DNA of 64,000 bases from Myxococcus sp. RHSTA-1-4 (GCF_020037125.1 NZ_JAIQDG010000023.1:122322-186321), one strand, 5' to 3'; shown: positions 54,356-63,105, numbered from the stretch's first letter. A program made the numbers and translations. The notes: a model not told the origin generated them from the letters alone.

Positions 54356-55470
54356 GCGGCAAGGTGTACGCGAATGGCAACGAGGTGGTGAGGAAGGGCG
54401 GCGACGGGAAGGTGACGGCGGCCTTTCCCGACGTGTGCATGAGTCCTCCGCCCCCGCCGGCGGGGCCCGTGCCGGTGCCCTACCCGGACAGCTCCTCCGC
54501 GAAGGACCTGAAGGCCGGGAGCCGGACGGTACAGATTGCGGGGAAGGAGGTGGCGCTCCAGGACGCGTCCTTCTACCAGTCGTCGCAGCTGGGCAACGAG
54601 GCGGCGACGCGGAACTTCGGTGCGAGCGTGGTGACGCACACGATTACGGGGAAGACGTACTTCGCCTCGTGGTCGATGGACGTGAAGGTGGAGGGGAAGT
54701 CGGTGGTGAGGCACATGGACCTGACCACCTCGAACCACGGCAGCTACCCGGGAGCGACGCCACCGTTCAGCAACCTGTCGGAGTCGAAGCTGGCGGAGGC
54801 GCAGGAGCTCGCCCAGCAGCGGATGGACGCGGGGGAGTGTCCGTGCTGTGGGAAGGACGACTGCCCGGCGGCGTTCCGGGACGATGACGAGGCGCTGACG
54901 CTGGAGGAGTTCTACGGGTTGGACAAGAACCCGAGCCGGCGCGAGCAGTTCGACTTCCTTGTCGCGTACAAACGGCAGCACTGCACGTGTGATGGCCGGG
55001 TGCTCCCCGAGCCGCCGTGTGACGTGTTCCGGGCCAGCGAGCCTGGCGGTTCACGGCACCGACAAATCGAAAGTAGATGGAACGCAGAGGTCATGGAGTA
55101 TCGGAGGCTCTACATGCGAAGGACGGGGGTGAGGCTCAAAGAAGCCCTGGAGATTCTCGATGAACTCCTGCAAGCCACCGGCAGGTCACAGGCACTCAGG
55201 GCGACCGCCAAGATGTCGAACCGCGAGTTGGCGGCCCTGGAGCAACTGAAGAAGAGCGGCAAGCCCTATGATGCCCAACTCATGGAAGATGCAAAGGAGT
55301 ATAGGAGACTGAGCGCAAGGTCGAAGGGGCTGGCGCGAATCAACCACCTGGTGCCGAAAGAGGCCTCGGGCTGTCCAACCAACCCTGGCAACCTTCAGCC
55401 GCAGCAGTTCCTGTGCGACGCATGCCAGGGAATTGACGATTTCTTTACTGCGCACTGGCAAGGGAAATAG
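54352..55470 (+). CDS. PAAR-like (DUF4150) protein with C-terminal candidate toxin domain
   Basis: A 372-residue protein. Residues about 1-140 are a DUF4150/PAAR-like domain (VYANGNEVVRKG, FPDVCMSPPPPPAGPVPVPY, then the NHGSYPGATPPFSN end), expected to cap a VgrG spike. A Cys-rich strip follows (GECPCCGKDDC; HCTCDG). The last 130 residues are a separate module ending NHLVPKEASGCPTNPGNL, LCDACQ: a His plus Cys pattern suggesting a metal-binding, HNH-like or other nuclease fold, not securely identified. G+C drops there (50 % in 55261-55320 against 72 % in 54841-54900, counted), as in swapped toxin tips. The putative immunity gene starts 2 bases after the stop. Confidence 0.82.
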   Translation: MSGKVYANGNEVVRKGGDGKVTAAFPDVCMSPPPPPAGPVPVPYPDSSSAKDLKAGSRTVQIAGKEVALQDASFYQSSQLGNEAATRNFGASVVTHTITGKTYFASWSMDVKVEGKSVVRHMDLTTSNHGSYPGATPPFSNLSESKLAEAQELAQQRMDAGECPCCGKDDCPAAFRDDDEALTLEEFYGLDKNPSRREQFDFLVAYKRQHCTCDGRVLPEPPCDVFRASEPGGSRHRQIESRWNAEVMEYRRLYMRRTGVRLKEALEILDELLQATGRSQALRATAKMSNRELAALEQLKKSGKPYDAQLMEDAKEYRRLSARSKGLARINHLVPKEASGCPTNPGNLQPQQFLCDACQGIDDFFTAHWQGK

Positions 55471-55472
55471 AC

Positions 55473-56306
55473 ATGAAGTCTCCCTACTATTGGAACCCAA
55501 CGCGCTGGGATGACCGCGGGTACTTTGCTCCCCCGGCTCCTGTGGATGATCCCATTCTGCAGGAGATCGGCGACGTCCCATCCTGGATGGAAGTGCAGGA
55601 CATCCTGGCGCAGGCCAAGGCGGGGGACTTCGGGCGGCTTGAGCGGCTTCTGGACATTCATCACGCCACGACCAGGTCCCACCTCCTTCCATGGGTATGC
55701 GCTCAAATCGTGGGGGATGCGGGGACGTCATCTTGCTTCAGGCGAATGATTCGCGACCTGGACGACTCCTTGAATCCCGATACAGCCGGTTGCTTCTGCA
55801 GCGCATTCGAGGCTTGGGGAAGCTTGTCGTCCATTCCCGCGTTCATCCAGTCCTATGACAGACACTTTGGCGCCGAGTTGATGAAGGTGGTTCCACTCCA
55901 GATTTCGACCCTGCTGGAGCCGGAGTGGGGGCCGCTGAGCCAGTTCCCAAAGGAAGACGAACTGATTGAGTACGAGGACCGCGTGCTGGAGCGGTACGAA
56001 GAACTCAAGAAGAAGTTCGGGACGGACCAGGTCATCCTGCTGCATGGGGAGCGCTTCAGCGTGGTGTCGGTGGCCCAGCGCCTGTTGCGGGGCCTGGACG
56101 GTGACGACTTCGCGCGTGCCATGCGGCCCTTCTACCGGCGCCGTTTCGAGGCGAGCACGGGTATCGACTGCTCGGGCTTCTACAAGGGCGAGCAGTTCCA
56201 GTCGCTCACCGCCGCCGCCATCCTCGAGGACTTCCTGGAGAGCCCCGAGGCCGCCCGGTACGAGGAGGGCGTGCGCTACTTCTTCGGCCACCGGATTCCG
56301 GAATGA
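55473..56306 (+). CDS. Putative cognate immunity protein
   Basis: A 277-residue cytoplasmic, helical protein without signal; its helix-turn-helix repeats (for example ILAQAKAGDFGRLERLLDI) look HEAT-like. No family securely recognised. It directly follows the PAAR-like effector candidate (2-base gap) and its 5' half shares the lower G+C of the toxin tip, the usual position and signature of an immunity gene. Neutralisation of the upstream toxin in the cytoplasm is inferred only from context. The stop overlaps the next start by ATGA (56303). Confidence 0.6.
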   Translation: MKSPYYWNPTRWDDRGYFAPPAPVDDPILQEIGDVPSWMEVQDILAQAKAGDFGRLERLLDIHHATTRSHLLPWVCAQIVGDAGTSSCFRRMIRDLDDSLNPDTAGCFCSAFEAWGSLSSIPAFIQSYDRHFGAELMKVVPLQISTLLEPEWGPLSQFPKEDELIEYEDRVLERYEELKKKFGTDQVILLHGERFSVVSVAQRLLRGLDGDDFARAMRPFYRRRFEASTGIDCSGFYKGEQFQSLTAAAILEDFLESPEAARYEEGVRYFFGHRIPE

Positions 56307-57571
56307 GCCCGCCGGGTCCGCTGCCGCCCAACGGGCCACTGCCCGACTTCGTCTCGCGCCACTTCGAGGAGGCCTCCTTCCTCTGGACGCTCCGTCACAG
56401 GGCGATTGACGCCGCCCACTACACCTTCGCGGACCTGGAGCGGCTCGACGAGCGCGTGGAGGCCCACCTGGACGGGCTGCGCATCGCCGGTGCCGCCGCC
56501 GAGGCCGTCATCGACGAGGCCCTCTCCGTGGCCGGCGCGGGGGAGATTTTCGCCTCGGCCGCGCTGGCCCTCGAGAGCGGCTCCACCGCCCGCCTCTCGC
56601 CGGTACTCGAGCTCGCGCGCGACTCGGATGCGGGTCTGGAGGCCTTCGTCTCGGCGCACTGCTGGCTGCCGTGGCCCCGGGTAGCGAAGGCACTTGGGCA
56701 GCTCGCCCATGAAGACGACACCGTGCTGTGCCAGGCCGCCCTGGCGGGGCATGCGGCCCATGGCCAGGACCCGGGCGCCGTGCTCCCCCGTGCGCTCTCC
56801 AGCACCGACGCGGGCCTGCGCGCCCGTGCGCTCCAGGTGGTGGGCGAGCTGAGGCGCCGGGAGTTGCTGCCGGTGGCCCGGCAGGCGCTGGCCTCCGAGG
56901 ACGAGGCGTGCCGTTTCTTCGCCGCCAGGGCGTGCGTCCTGCTGGGGGAGCGCGCGGCGCTTTCCGTCCTCCGCTCTCTGGCCGGGAGCGCCGGGGCGCA
57001 TGCGGCGGAGGCCGTTTCGTTGGCGGTCCGGAGGATGGAGCGGGGCGAGGCCCGGGAGTGGTTGATGGGATTCACGGAGCGTCCCGAGCACCGCCGGCTC
57101 GCCCTGGCCGGCAGTGCGGCCCTGGGAGACACCTTCTTCATCCCCTGGCTGTTGCGGATGATGCGGGTGCCGGAGCTGGCTCGTGCGGCGGGCGAGGCCT
57201 TCCGCTTCATCACCGGCGCGGACCTCTCGGAGCGCTCGCTTGAGGGCACGGCCCCGGAAGCCGGGCCGGACACGGCGGAGCAAGAGGACGAGACGCCCGA
57301 AGCGGAGTCCGACGCGGACCTGCCGTGGCCGGCGCCCGACGCCGTGGCGGCGTGGTGGGCGGAGAGGAAGCGGGACTACCACCCGGAGACCCGCTACCTG
57401 CTCGGCCGCCCCATGACGCCGGAGGCGCTTCGGGAAGTCCTCGGGGTGGGGCGCCAGCGCGAGCGGCGCGCAGCGGCCCTGGAGCTGGCGATGAGACACC
57501 CGGGCCAGCCCCTGTTCGACATCAAGGCTCCTGGCTTCCGGCAGCGGCAGTGGCTTGCCGCTCTCCAGTGA
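56303..57571 (+). CDS. TIGR02270-family HEAT-repeat protein
   Basis: A 422-residue, strongly helical protein made of HEAT-like repeats (Ala/Leu-rich segments such as RARALQVVGELRRRELLPVA), with an acidic linker (about 310-345) and a C-terminal WWAERKRDYHPETRYLLG block typical of TIGR02270. Family members are found in proteobacterial T6SS neighbourhoods; their role is unclear, possibly a scaffold. It overlaps the putative immunity gene by four bases and ends the cassette; 20 bases later the antisense gene debris begins. Confidence 0.85.
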   Translation: MSPPGPLPPNGPLPDFVSRHFEEASFLWTLRHRAIDAAHYTFADLERLDERVEAHLDGLRIAGAAAEAVIDEALSVAGAGEIFASAALALESGSTARLSPVLELARDSDAGLEAFVSAHCWLPWPRVAKALGQLAHEDDTVLCQAALAGHAAHGQDPGAVLPRALSSTDAGLRARALQVVGELRRRELLPVARQALASEDEACRFFAARACVLLGERAALSVLRSLAGSAGAHAAEAVSLAVRRMERGEAREWLMGFTERPEHRRLALAGSAALGDTFFIPWLLRMMRVPELARAAGEAFRFITGADLSERSLEGTAPEAGPDTAEQEDETPEAESDADLPWPAPDAVAAWWAERKRDYHPETRYLLGRPMTPEALREVLGVGRQRERRAAALELAMRHPGQPLFDIKAPGFRQRQWLAALQ

Positions 57572-57670
57572 GGCGAGCCGCCTCTCGCCGAGGCCGCCGA
57601 GCACGCGCGCCGGGACGCGCTCCCTCCCGGAAAGACAAAGGCCCGGGCCTGTCATCTCACCGCGCTCTTG
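57572..57670. other. Spacer between the T6SS-like cassette and gene remnants
   Basis: Short stretch after the TIGR02270 stop with no gene. The antisense ahcY-derived frame has lost its stop codon (CAA where TAA/TGA would follow the final Tyr), so it reads on into this spacer. Confidence 0.4.
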
Positions 57671-57997
57671 GTAGCGGTAGTGGTCCGGCTTGAGCGGGCC
57701 CTCGACGGAGACGCCGATGTACGAGGCCTGGTCCGGGGTGAGCTTCGTCAGCTTCACGCCCAGCTTGTCGAGGTGCAGGCGCGCCACCTCATCCATCGCC
57801 GCCTGCAGCGCGCAGATGGGGTCGATCTCCGCGATGATGACGCGCGCGCCCTGGCCCTTGAACGCCTGGGCGCAGCCCTTGCCCACGTCGCCGTAGCCGA
57901 AGACGATGGCCACCTTGCCGGACAGCATCACGTCCGTGGCGCGGTTGAGCCCGTCCACCAGCGAGTGACGGCAGCCGTACAGGTTGTCGAACTTGCT
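57671..57997 (-). pseudogene. ahcY: Internally deleted S-adenosylhomocysteinase remnant
   Basis: Two pieces of SAH hydrolase lie in one frame on the minus strand. The NAD-binding piece SKFDNLYGCRHSLVDGLNRA, with the Rossmann FGYGDVGKG and ARVIIAEIDPICALQAAM, is joined directly to the true C-terminus, EVARLHLDKLGVKLTKLTP to KPDHYRY. Roughly 130-150 residues between them, including NAD- and substrate-binding parts, are missing, as is the whole N-terminal catalytic domain. The stop after the final Tyr is gone. SAH hydrolase activity cannot come from this copy; a functional ahcY must lie elsewhere, or this is the scar of a rearrangement. Confidence 0.8.
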
Positions 57998-58150
57998 CCG
58001 CTTCCGCGTTGCCGAGCGCATCCAGGTACTCGTGCGCCTGGAGCCGCGCCCGGCCATCCTCGGAGAACCACGCGGGCTGGAACTCCCGGGCCTCGTAGAA
58101 GCACAGCAGGGCCCTGCCCGTCTCCTCTGGCTCCTGCCTCGCCTGGGCGC
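57998..58150 (-). pseudogene. L,D-transpeptidase (YcbB-type) N-terminal remnant
   Basis: In the frame next to the ahcY remnant, the minus strand reads ...GRALLCFYEAREFQPAWFSE and DGRARLQAHEYLDALGNAEAE, which matches the start of the YcbB/LdtD scaffold domain (F-Y-x-x-R-x-F-x-P-A-W ... L-x-x-A-L-x-x-A). It breaks off exactly where the ahcY piece begins. No start or signal can be identified. A 50-residue match, hence medium confidence. Confidence 0.5.
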
Positions 58151-58212
58151 CAATACCCGTTCTCCCTCACGGACGGCGGGCGAGCGGGCGGGCACTTCCT
58201 TTCGAGGCGGGC

Positions 58213-58989
58213 CTAGAAGCGGGCCTGCGCCCGCAGGCCGCCGTAGAGCCACCCGTGGATCGCCTTGTCCTCGATGTCTTCCGTGGTGTCGGAGTCCCGG
58301 TTGAGGGGGTCGCGCTCAGCCGCATCGATGATGAGGTGGGAGGTCGAATACTGCCCCATGGTGAAGGTGGCGAAGGGCCCCACGGAGAACGTGTTGTTGA
58401 GGCGGTAGTCGAGGCCACCCTGGAGGGAGGCGAACTCGAAGCCCTGGGTGGAGCTCTCGACACGCATGGGCCCGTAGATGATGGTCAGGGAGGCGGAGCT
58501 GTCGATGCGCTCGTAGCCGATGCCCAGCCCCACCCAGGGCTCGAGCGCCCTTCTCGACTGGAAGTGGTAGGCGGCGTTGACGCCGAAGCGCAGCTGGCTC
58601 GCGCTGCAGCTCATGCCCTCCAGGCAGTCCTGGGCAAGCCGCGTCACCCCATACTGGAAGAAGGCGCCCACGTAGAGGTGGGAGTTGAAGAAGTAGCCGG
58701 CATCGACCTGCAACGGAATCGTCCGTGACACAAAGTTGCTCATCTTCCCGCCATCCGGGTCCTCCGTGCCGCGACTCTTCCCGAAGGGCACGCCCGCCCC
58801 CGTGCGAAGCCCCAGGGAGAACCCACGGGGCTGTTCGGCCGGCCCGGGCGCATCGAAGCCCCCGGACTTCTCAGGGGAGGGGGCCTCTCCCTGCCGCGGG
58901 ACTCCATCATTGCTCCCGTCGGCCAGGGCGGAGGGAGAGCTCAAGACGAGCGACAGCGCGGCGAGCTGCTGGAAGGTGGCCATGTTCAT
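58213..58989 (-). CDS. Outer-membrane beta-barrel protein
   Basis: A 258-residue protein with a signal peptide (MNMATFQQLAALSLVLSSPSALA) and a C-terminal half of alternating strands ending in AQARF, the classical C-terminal Phe of outer-membrane barrels. Strands such as LYVGAFFQYGVTRL, FGVNAAYHF and WVGLGIGYERID resemble OmpW/OprF-like 8-stranded barrels. A 50-residue disordered Pro/Gly/Ser linker follows the signal. ATG at 58989 (or 58983); neither has a strong ribosome-binding site. Divergent from the metallo-hydrolase gene. Confidence 0.85.
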   Translation of the reverse strand: MNMATFQQLAALSLVLSSPSALADGSNDGVPRQGEAPSPEKSGGFDAPGPAEQPRGFSLGLRTGAGVPFGKSRGTEDPDGGKMSNFVSRTIPLQVDAGYFFNSHLYVGAFFQYGVTRLAQDCLEGMSCSASQLRFGVNAAYHFQSRRALEPWVGLGIGYERIDSSASLTIIYGPMRVESSTQGFEFASLQGGLDYRLNNTFSVGPFATFTMGQYSTSHLIIDAAERDPLNRDSDTTEDIEDKAIHGWLYGGLRAQARF

Positions 58990-59311
58990 GGAGCCGACCC
59001 CGTTGGGCAGGAGTGGAGGCGCAACCCGACGAGCATCCCTTCGGTTGATTCCGCGATGCAACGGGGTTGCGTCAGAAACCCGAGAATCCTCCGAGGCTGC
59101 TGTCCACCGGCCGGGAGCATCGCGCGGGCGGCCCCGTCAGCGGCCCCCCCTCGGCCCCGCTGCACCCTCCCTCCCCCTCAACAGGGCCCCCATCCCTCTT
59201 ATGCGTCGAAGTCCGCGAGATTCACAGCGTGAATATCGCTCATTCACACATCCAGAATGCAAATGGAGCGCGCGGCGGCCACCGTGGAGATGAACCCAGG
59301 GAGGAATCTCC
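58990..59311. other. Divergent intergenic region
   Basis: A 322-base region between the beta-barrel and metallo-hydrolase genes. The second half is locally AT-richer (GAATATCGCTCATTCACAC around 59230), a plausible promoter for the hydrolase. The hydrolase has a clear AGGGAGGAA ribosome-binding site. No gene seen. Confidence 0.5.
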
Positions 59312-60286
59312 ATGCAGAAGTTCATCTGGCCATCCTTGCTGCTGCTCTCCGCGTGCGCGTCGCTGCCCGCGGCCAGGCCCCATGCCTTCGTGCCCCCGCC
59401 GCCTCCGGGCGCGCCGATTCAGGTGTGCTGGGTGGACACCGGGGGCCTGTCGGTGGCGGGGAGCTACGGCGCCGGCGGCTCCACCGTGGCGTCCACCTGG
59501 GAGGTCACCTCGGCGGCGCTCGTCATCCGCCACCCGAAGGGAGACCTGGTGCTCGACAGCGGCATCTCTCCCCAGGCGCAGGAGGAGAAGCGGGAGCTGG
59601 GCCTCTGGGGCCGCTTCGTCTTCGCGCAGACGGCGGGCCGGAACACGCCCCGGAAGAGTCTGACGGAGGCCCTGGCGGCGCTCGGGGTGACGCAGCCCAG
59701 GGCGCTGCTGCTATCGCACGTGCACGCCGACCACGCGGGCGGGGTGGCACTGCTGCCGGACGTGCCGGTGTGGCTGGCGGCCGAGGAGAAGCAGCTCGTG
59801 GAGGCGGAGCTGGAGGACTCGAGCGGGGTGATGCTCCCCGCCCACGCGCGGGCGATGAAGGAGCGGATGGTGCCCATTCCCTTCGTGGCGGAGCCGTATG
59901 CCAACTACGACGCGCACTTCGACGTCTTCGGGGACGGCACCGTGGTGGTGGTGCCCACCTTCGGGCACACGCCAGGCAGCGTGGCCACCTTCATCAACGT
60001 GTCACCCCAGCTGCGCTTCGTGCACGTGGGCGACCTCATCAACCTGCGGGAGTCCATCGAGCGGAACGTCGGCAAGTCCAGGCTGATGCGGTGGCTCACC
60101 GACGAGGACTCCTCGCGCACGCAGCAGGAGGTGGCGAAGCTGGTGCAGCTCCATGCGAGGGACTCGGAGCTGTTCATCCTGCCCGCGCATGACCGCCCGG
60201 CCTTCGTGCAGCTCTTTGGCGACGCCGGTGGCGGTGAGGTGCCTCCGTGCATTGGCACGCCGCCGCCCTCGCTCACGGAGTCGTGA
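59312..60286 (+). CDS. Metallo-beta-lactamase-fold hydrolase, lipoprotein
   Basis: A 324-residue protein with a clear lipobox (LLLLSAC, Cys15). The MBL motifs are all visible: HVHADHAGG (two-metal site; third position Asp-His), the central His in PTFGHTPGS, the acidic VHVGDL and the final His of LPAHDRPA. The TLVLDSG-type opening (VLDSGI) is present. The fold covers lactonases, glyoxalase II-like and quorum-quenching enzymes; a lactonase-like role is conceivable given the H-x-H-x-D-H plus D/H set, but the substrate is unknown. ATG at 59312 follows AGGGAGGAA. Confidence 0.88.
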   Translation: MQKFIWPSLLLLSACASLPAARPHAFVPPPPPGAPIQVCWVDTGGLSVAGSYGAGGSTVASTWEVTSAALVIRHPKGDLVLDSGISPQAQEEKRELGLWGRFVFAQTAGRNTPRKSLTEALAALGVTQPRALLLSHVHADHAGGVALLPDVPVWLAAEEKQLVEAELEDSSGVMLPAHARAMKERMVPIPFVAEPYANYDAHFDVFGDGTVVVVPTFGHTPGSVATFINVSPQLRFVHVGDLINLRESIERNVGKSRLMRWLTDEDSSRTQQEVAKLVQLHARDSELFILPAHDRPAFVQLFGDAGGGEVPPCIGTPPPSLTES

Positions 60287-60361
60287 CGGGCACCGTGGGC
60301 ATGCGCGGCAGGCGGCACCGGGTGGGGGCCCGGGCCGCCGCCCCGCCTGCGTTCCGGCCGC

Positions 60362-60967
60362 TCAGTACGCCTGTACGGTGGGCGGCGTGGTGCTGGTGAA
60401 GAAGTTCGGGAAGGTGGCGGTGTAGTTGCTGCCGCTGCCGCTCTCTCCCAGGATGGTCCCGCTCTTGGTGCCCCGGACCACCAGCGTGGTGCCGTCCGCC
60501 GCGATGCTCAGGTCACCCGAGTAGATGAAGCCCCGGCCATAGGCGGGGTAGATGTCCGCCACGCGCACGGTGGTCAGGAGCTCCGGGTCCACGTGCTCCA
60601 GCCCGAGGATGGTGGGCGAGCTGCCGCTGTAGGTGCGCTTCAGCACGAAGCTGGCGGCGACGCCCAGGTCATTGGCCGCCAGCGACAGCCGCGGCACGTA
60701 GTTGTAGGACGTGTCCAGCTTCTCCGAGGCCGCGGGCCAGGGGCACGTCGCCGACGCCTGCCGGTTGAGGTAGATGTCGTACAGGGGCGGCAGCGCCGCC
60801 GGCCGCTGCGTGTAGGTGATGTTGAACGAACACCCGCGCGAGATGGCCGAGGTCAGCGGAGCTGGCAGCGACTCCAGGTGGGCCTCCAGGTTCTCCTCCC
60901 CCACCTCCGGGGCGCCACAGGCCGACAGCATCATTGCCGCACACAGAGAGAGACCGCGCTTGAACAT
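60362..60967 (-). CDS. Hypothetical lipoprotein
   Basis: A 201-residue protein with a lipobox (MMLSAC) after a short signal. The mature part is strand-rich, with a Ser/Thr/Gly-rich C-terminus (GTKSGTILGESGSGSNYTAT) and two more Cys (SRGCSFNITY; ATCPWP). No family recognised. ATG at 60967 is chosen because AAGGAAATGCAA places AGGAA 7 bases upstream; the ATG two codons earlier sits directly on that site. It converges on the metallo-hydrolase gene. Confidence 0.75.
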   Translation of the reverse strand: MFKRGLSLCAAMMLSACGAPEVGEENLEAHLESLPAPLTSAISRGCSFNITYTQRPAALPPLYDIYLNRQASATCPWPAASEKLDTSYNYVPRLSLAANDLGVAASFVLKRTYSGSSPTILGLEHVDPELLTTVRVADIYPAYGRGFIYSGDLSIAADGTTLVVRGTKSGTILGESGSGSNYTATFPNFFTSTTPPTVQAY

Positions 60968-61214
60968 TTGCATTTCCTTTCGACTCTCCAGCCTTGGAGA
61001 GTTGCCAAAGTAACAGAAGTGCAAGTGGTTGCGGCCAGCTTCGTGTCACATCCTCAACGGGAGGACCCCTCGCCCCGCAACGCCTGCCGGGGGGATGGCG
61101 CCGGAACGCAGCATTTTCGCCCCGCGCGAGGGCCTCTCCTCGACAGCGCCATGGCCCGCGGAATGCACATCATGGGAGTGGCGAGCCCGAGAAGGGCCGC
61201 GGGAGGAAACGGCC

Positions 61215-61478
61215 ATGAACAACGCACGGGTTCAGCAGGGCATGAAGGAGCGGCTCGAGCGGATGAAGACGCTGCGGGATGAGATCCGCCTGGACCTCCA
61301 CCTGGCGGGCATGGACCTGAAGGACCGCTGGCGCGAGCTGGAGCCGAAGGTGCTCGAGGCGGAGCGCCGCGCGGAGGAGGTCGGCGTCAGGGTGCTCGAT
61401 GAGCTGGTGGAGCGCCTGCTCGCCGTCCGCGAGACGATGCACGAGAGAAAGGAGGTGGACCGTCACCCGCCTGCTTGA
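61215..61478 (+). CDS. Small helical (coiled-coil) hypothetical protein
   Basis: An 87-residue protein, almost entirely helical and charged (RLERMKTLRDEIRLDLHLAG; AERRAEEVGVRVLDELVERL), probably a coiled coil without signal or membrane segment. ATG at 61215 is preceded by GGGAGGAAACGG, a strong site. No family securely recognised; small proteins of this type are often annotated as conserved hypothetical in myxobacteria. It converges on the beta-lactamase-family gene, 55 bases away. Confidence 0.75.
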   Translation: MNNARVQQGMKERLERMKTLRDEIRLDLHLAGMDLKDRWRELEPKVLEAERRAEEVGVRVLDELVERLLAVRETMHERKEVDRHPPA

Positions 61479-61533
61479 AGCGCGGCGGCAGCGTGTGAAT
61501 CCGCCGGGACCTGAGCCCCGGAAGGAAGGCGCC

Positions 61534-63105
61534 TCAGTGCCGCGCGCCGAGTCTCTCCAGCACCTTCACGGCGTGGGTGTTCTTCGGGTCCAGCTCCAGC
61601 GACTTCTTGTAGTGGAGGATGGCCTCGGCGTTCCGTCCCGCCGCGAGGAAGGCCTCGCCGAGGCTGTCATACGCGTTCGCGTCCTCCGGGTAGAACCGGA
61701 CGTTCGCCTCGAACACCTTCACCGCCTCGGGGACCTTGCCCGCGCTGAGCAGCCCGTAGCCGAACTGGTTCAGGACGGCGGGAGACAGCCCGTCGGCCGG
61801 GCCGTCGCGCCGCCGCGCCTCGTACCAGGCGAGGACGGCATCCGCTCCCTTGAGCCGCCCGAGCAGGTCCGCCGTCATCATCGGGGACTCCTGCAGCTCG
61901 GAAGAAAAGGACTTCCAGCCGTACTCAGCGGCGATGCTGGCGGCGACACGCTCGATGAGGAAGCTGCCGTTGTCGGAGTTGGACATCAGCGCCATGCCGC
62001 TGCCCGAGTCGGCGAAGGCCACCAGCATGGCCCGGAAGCCCTCGTTCGAGCCGCCATGGCCGAACCGGTCACTCCCGTCCTCCAACTGGAACCCGATTCC
62101 GAACCGCTCCGACTGCTTCGTCAGCATCTGCTTCGCCATCGCCTGCGACACCACGCGCTTCGACGTCCCCGCACGCGCCTTGGACACCTCGATGGCGATG
62201 CGCGCCAGGTCCGACGGCGTCGTCCACAGGCCGGCGGCCGCCATCTCCGGGTAGACGTGCCACTTCCCGTCGATGCTCTTTCCATTGCCCCGCGTGGCGC
62301 TGGCGGCCTGGGCCGCGAGCGCGGGCGGCAGCGGCTGCTCGTACGAGCTGTGCTTCAGCCCGAGCGGGGCCAGCACCGCCTCCTTCATGATTTGCGGAAA
62401 CGGCTTCTTCAGCTGGTCCATCATCATCAACTGGACCACCGTGGTGCCGCCGCCGCTGTAGCGAGTCTTCGTCCCGGGCACGAGGTCCACGCGCACCGCG
62501 GCGGTGTTCGTGGGCTTCGCTCCATCGAGAATCTGCTGCACGGTCGGCCGCGCCTCGCTGACGGCGTAGCCCGGGAAGCCATGCACCGTCAGGCCCGCGC
62601 TGTGGCTGAGCAGCCGGCGGAGGGTGACCTTCTGCTCCTTCGTGTACTCGTTGTCCGGCACCTTCCACGACACCAGCGTGTCGTTGATGTTCGCGTCCAG
62701 CGACCACTTCCCCTGCTCGACGTAGCGCATGGCCGCCAGCGCCGTCACCGGCTTGCTGATGGAGGCAGCCTGGAACAGCGTGTCGACGGTGACGGGCTCC
62801 GAGCCTCCCGCCTGCTTCACGCCATACGTCTTCGCCCACACCAGCGCGTTCTTCTCGAACACGGCCACGCTCAGTCCCGGAACCGCATACAGCTCCATCC
62901 AACGCTGGAGCGACAGGTGCTGGGGCTCCGCGCCCGGGAGCGTGACGGGCGCGAGGCCCGCCTCCACCCGCGCGATGCGGGCCGCCTCGGACGGGCGGGC
63001 CAGCCACTCGGTCACGGGCTTCCGGGTATCGGCGGCGGTGAGGACGGAGACGGCCGCGCAGCCCGCGATGGCGACGCGGGCGAGGCGGGGAAGGCTGGGA
63101 GGCAT
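61534..63105 (-). CDS. Serine hydrolase (beta-lactamase/AmpC family) with C-terminal TPR
   Basis: A 523-residue exported hydrolase. Catalytic landmarks: S115-I-S-K118 (AASISKPV), Y216-S-G in the place of Tyr-x-Asn, and H350-G-G (FGHGGSNEGF), the usual triad layout of class C beta-lactamase-like esterases and D,D-peptidases. About residues 430-520 are two or three TPR-like units (AVKVFEANVRFYPEDANAY; SLGEAFLAAG), a fusion seen in the family's myxobacterial and Bacteroidetes members. The signal peptide (RLARVAIAGCAAVSVLTAADT) contains a Cys that is not in a lipobox. ATG at 63105 follows CGGAG. Substrate unknown; a resistance role should not be assumed. Confidence 0.9.
   Translation of the reverse strand: MPPSLPRLARVAIAGCAAVSVLTAADTRKPVTEWLARPSEAARIARVEAGLAPVTLPGAEPQHLSLQRWMELYAVPGLSVAVFEKNALVWAKTYGVKQAGGSEPVTVDTLFQAASISKPVTALAAMRYVEQGKWSLDANINDTLVSWKVPDNEYTKEQKVTLRRLLSHSAGLTVHGFPGYAVSEARPTVQQILDGAKPTNTAAVRVDLVPGTKTRYSGGGTTVVQLMMMDQLKKPFPQIMKEAVLAPLGLKHSSYEQPLPPALAAQAASATRGNGKSIDGKWHVYPEMAAAGLWTTPSDLARIAIEVSKARAGTSKRVVSQAMAKQMLTKQSERFGIGFQLEDGSDRFGHGGSNEGFRAMLVAFADSGSGMALMSNSDNGSFLIERVAASIAAEYGWKSFSSELQESPMMTADLLGRLKGADAVLAWYEARRRDGPADGLSPAVLNQFGYGLLSAGKVPEAVKVFEANVRFYPEDANAYDSLGEAFLAAGRNAEAILHYKKSLELDPKNTHAVKVLERLGARH

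Noticed and set aside
61534..63105. Antibiotic-resistance beta-lactamase
   Set aside because: The fold is shared by esterases and peptidases; a TPR tail and lack of the Tyr-x-Asn motif argue against a resistance enzyme.
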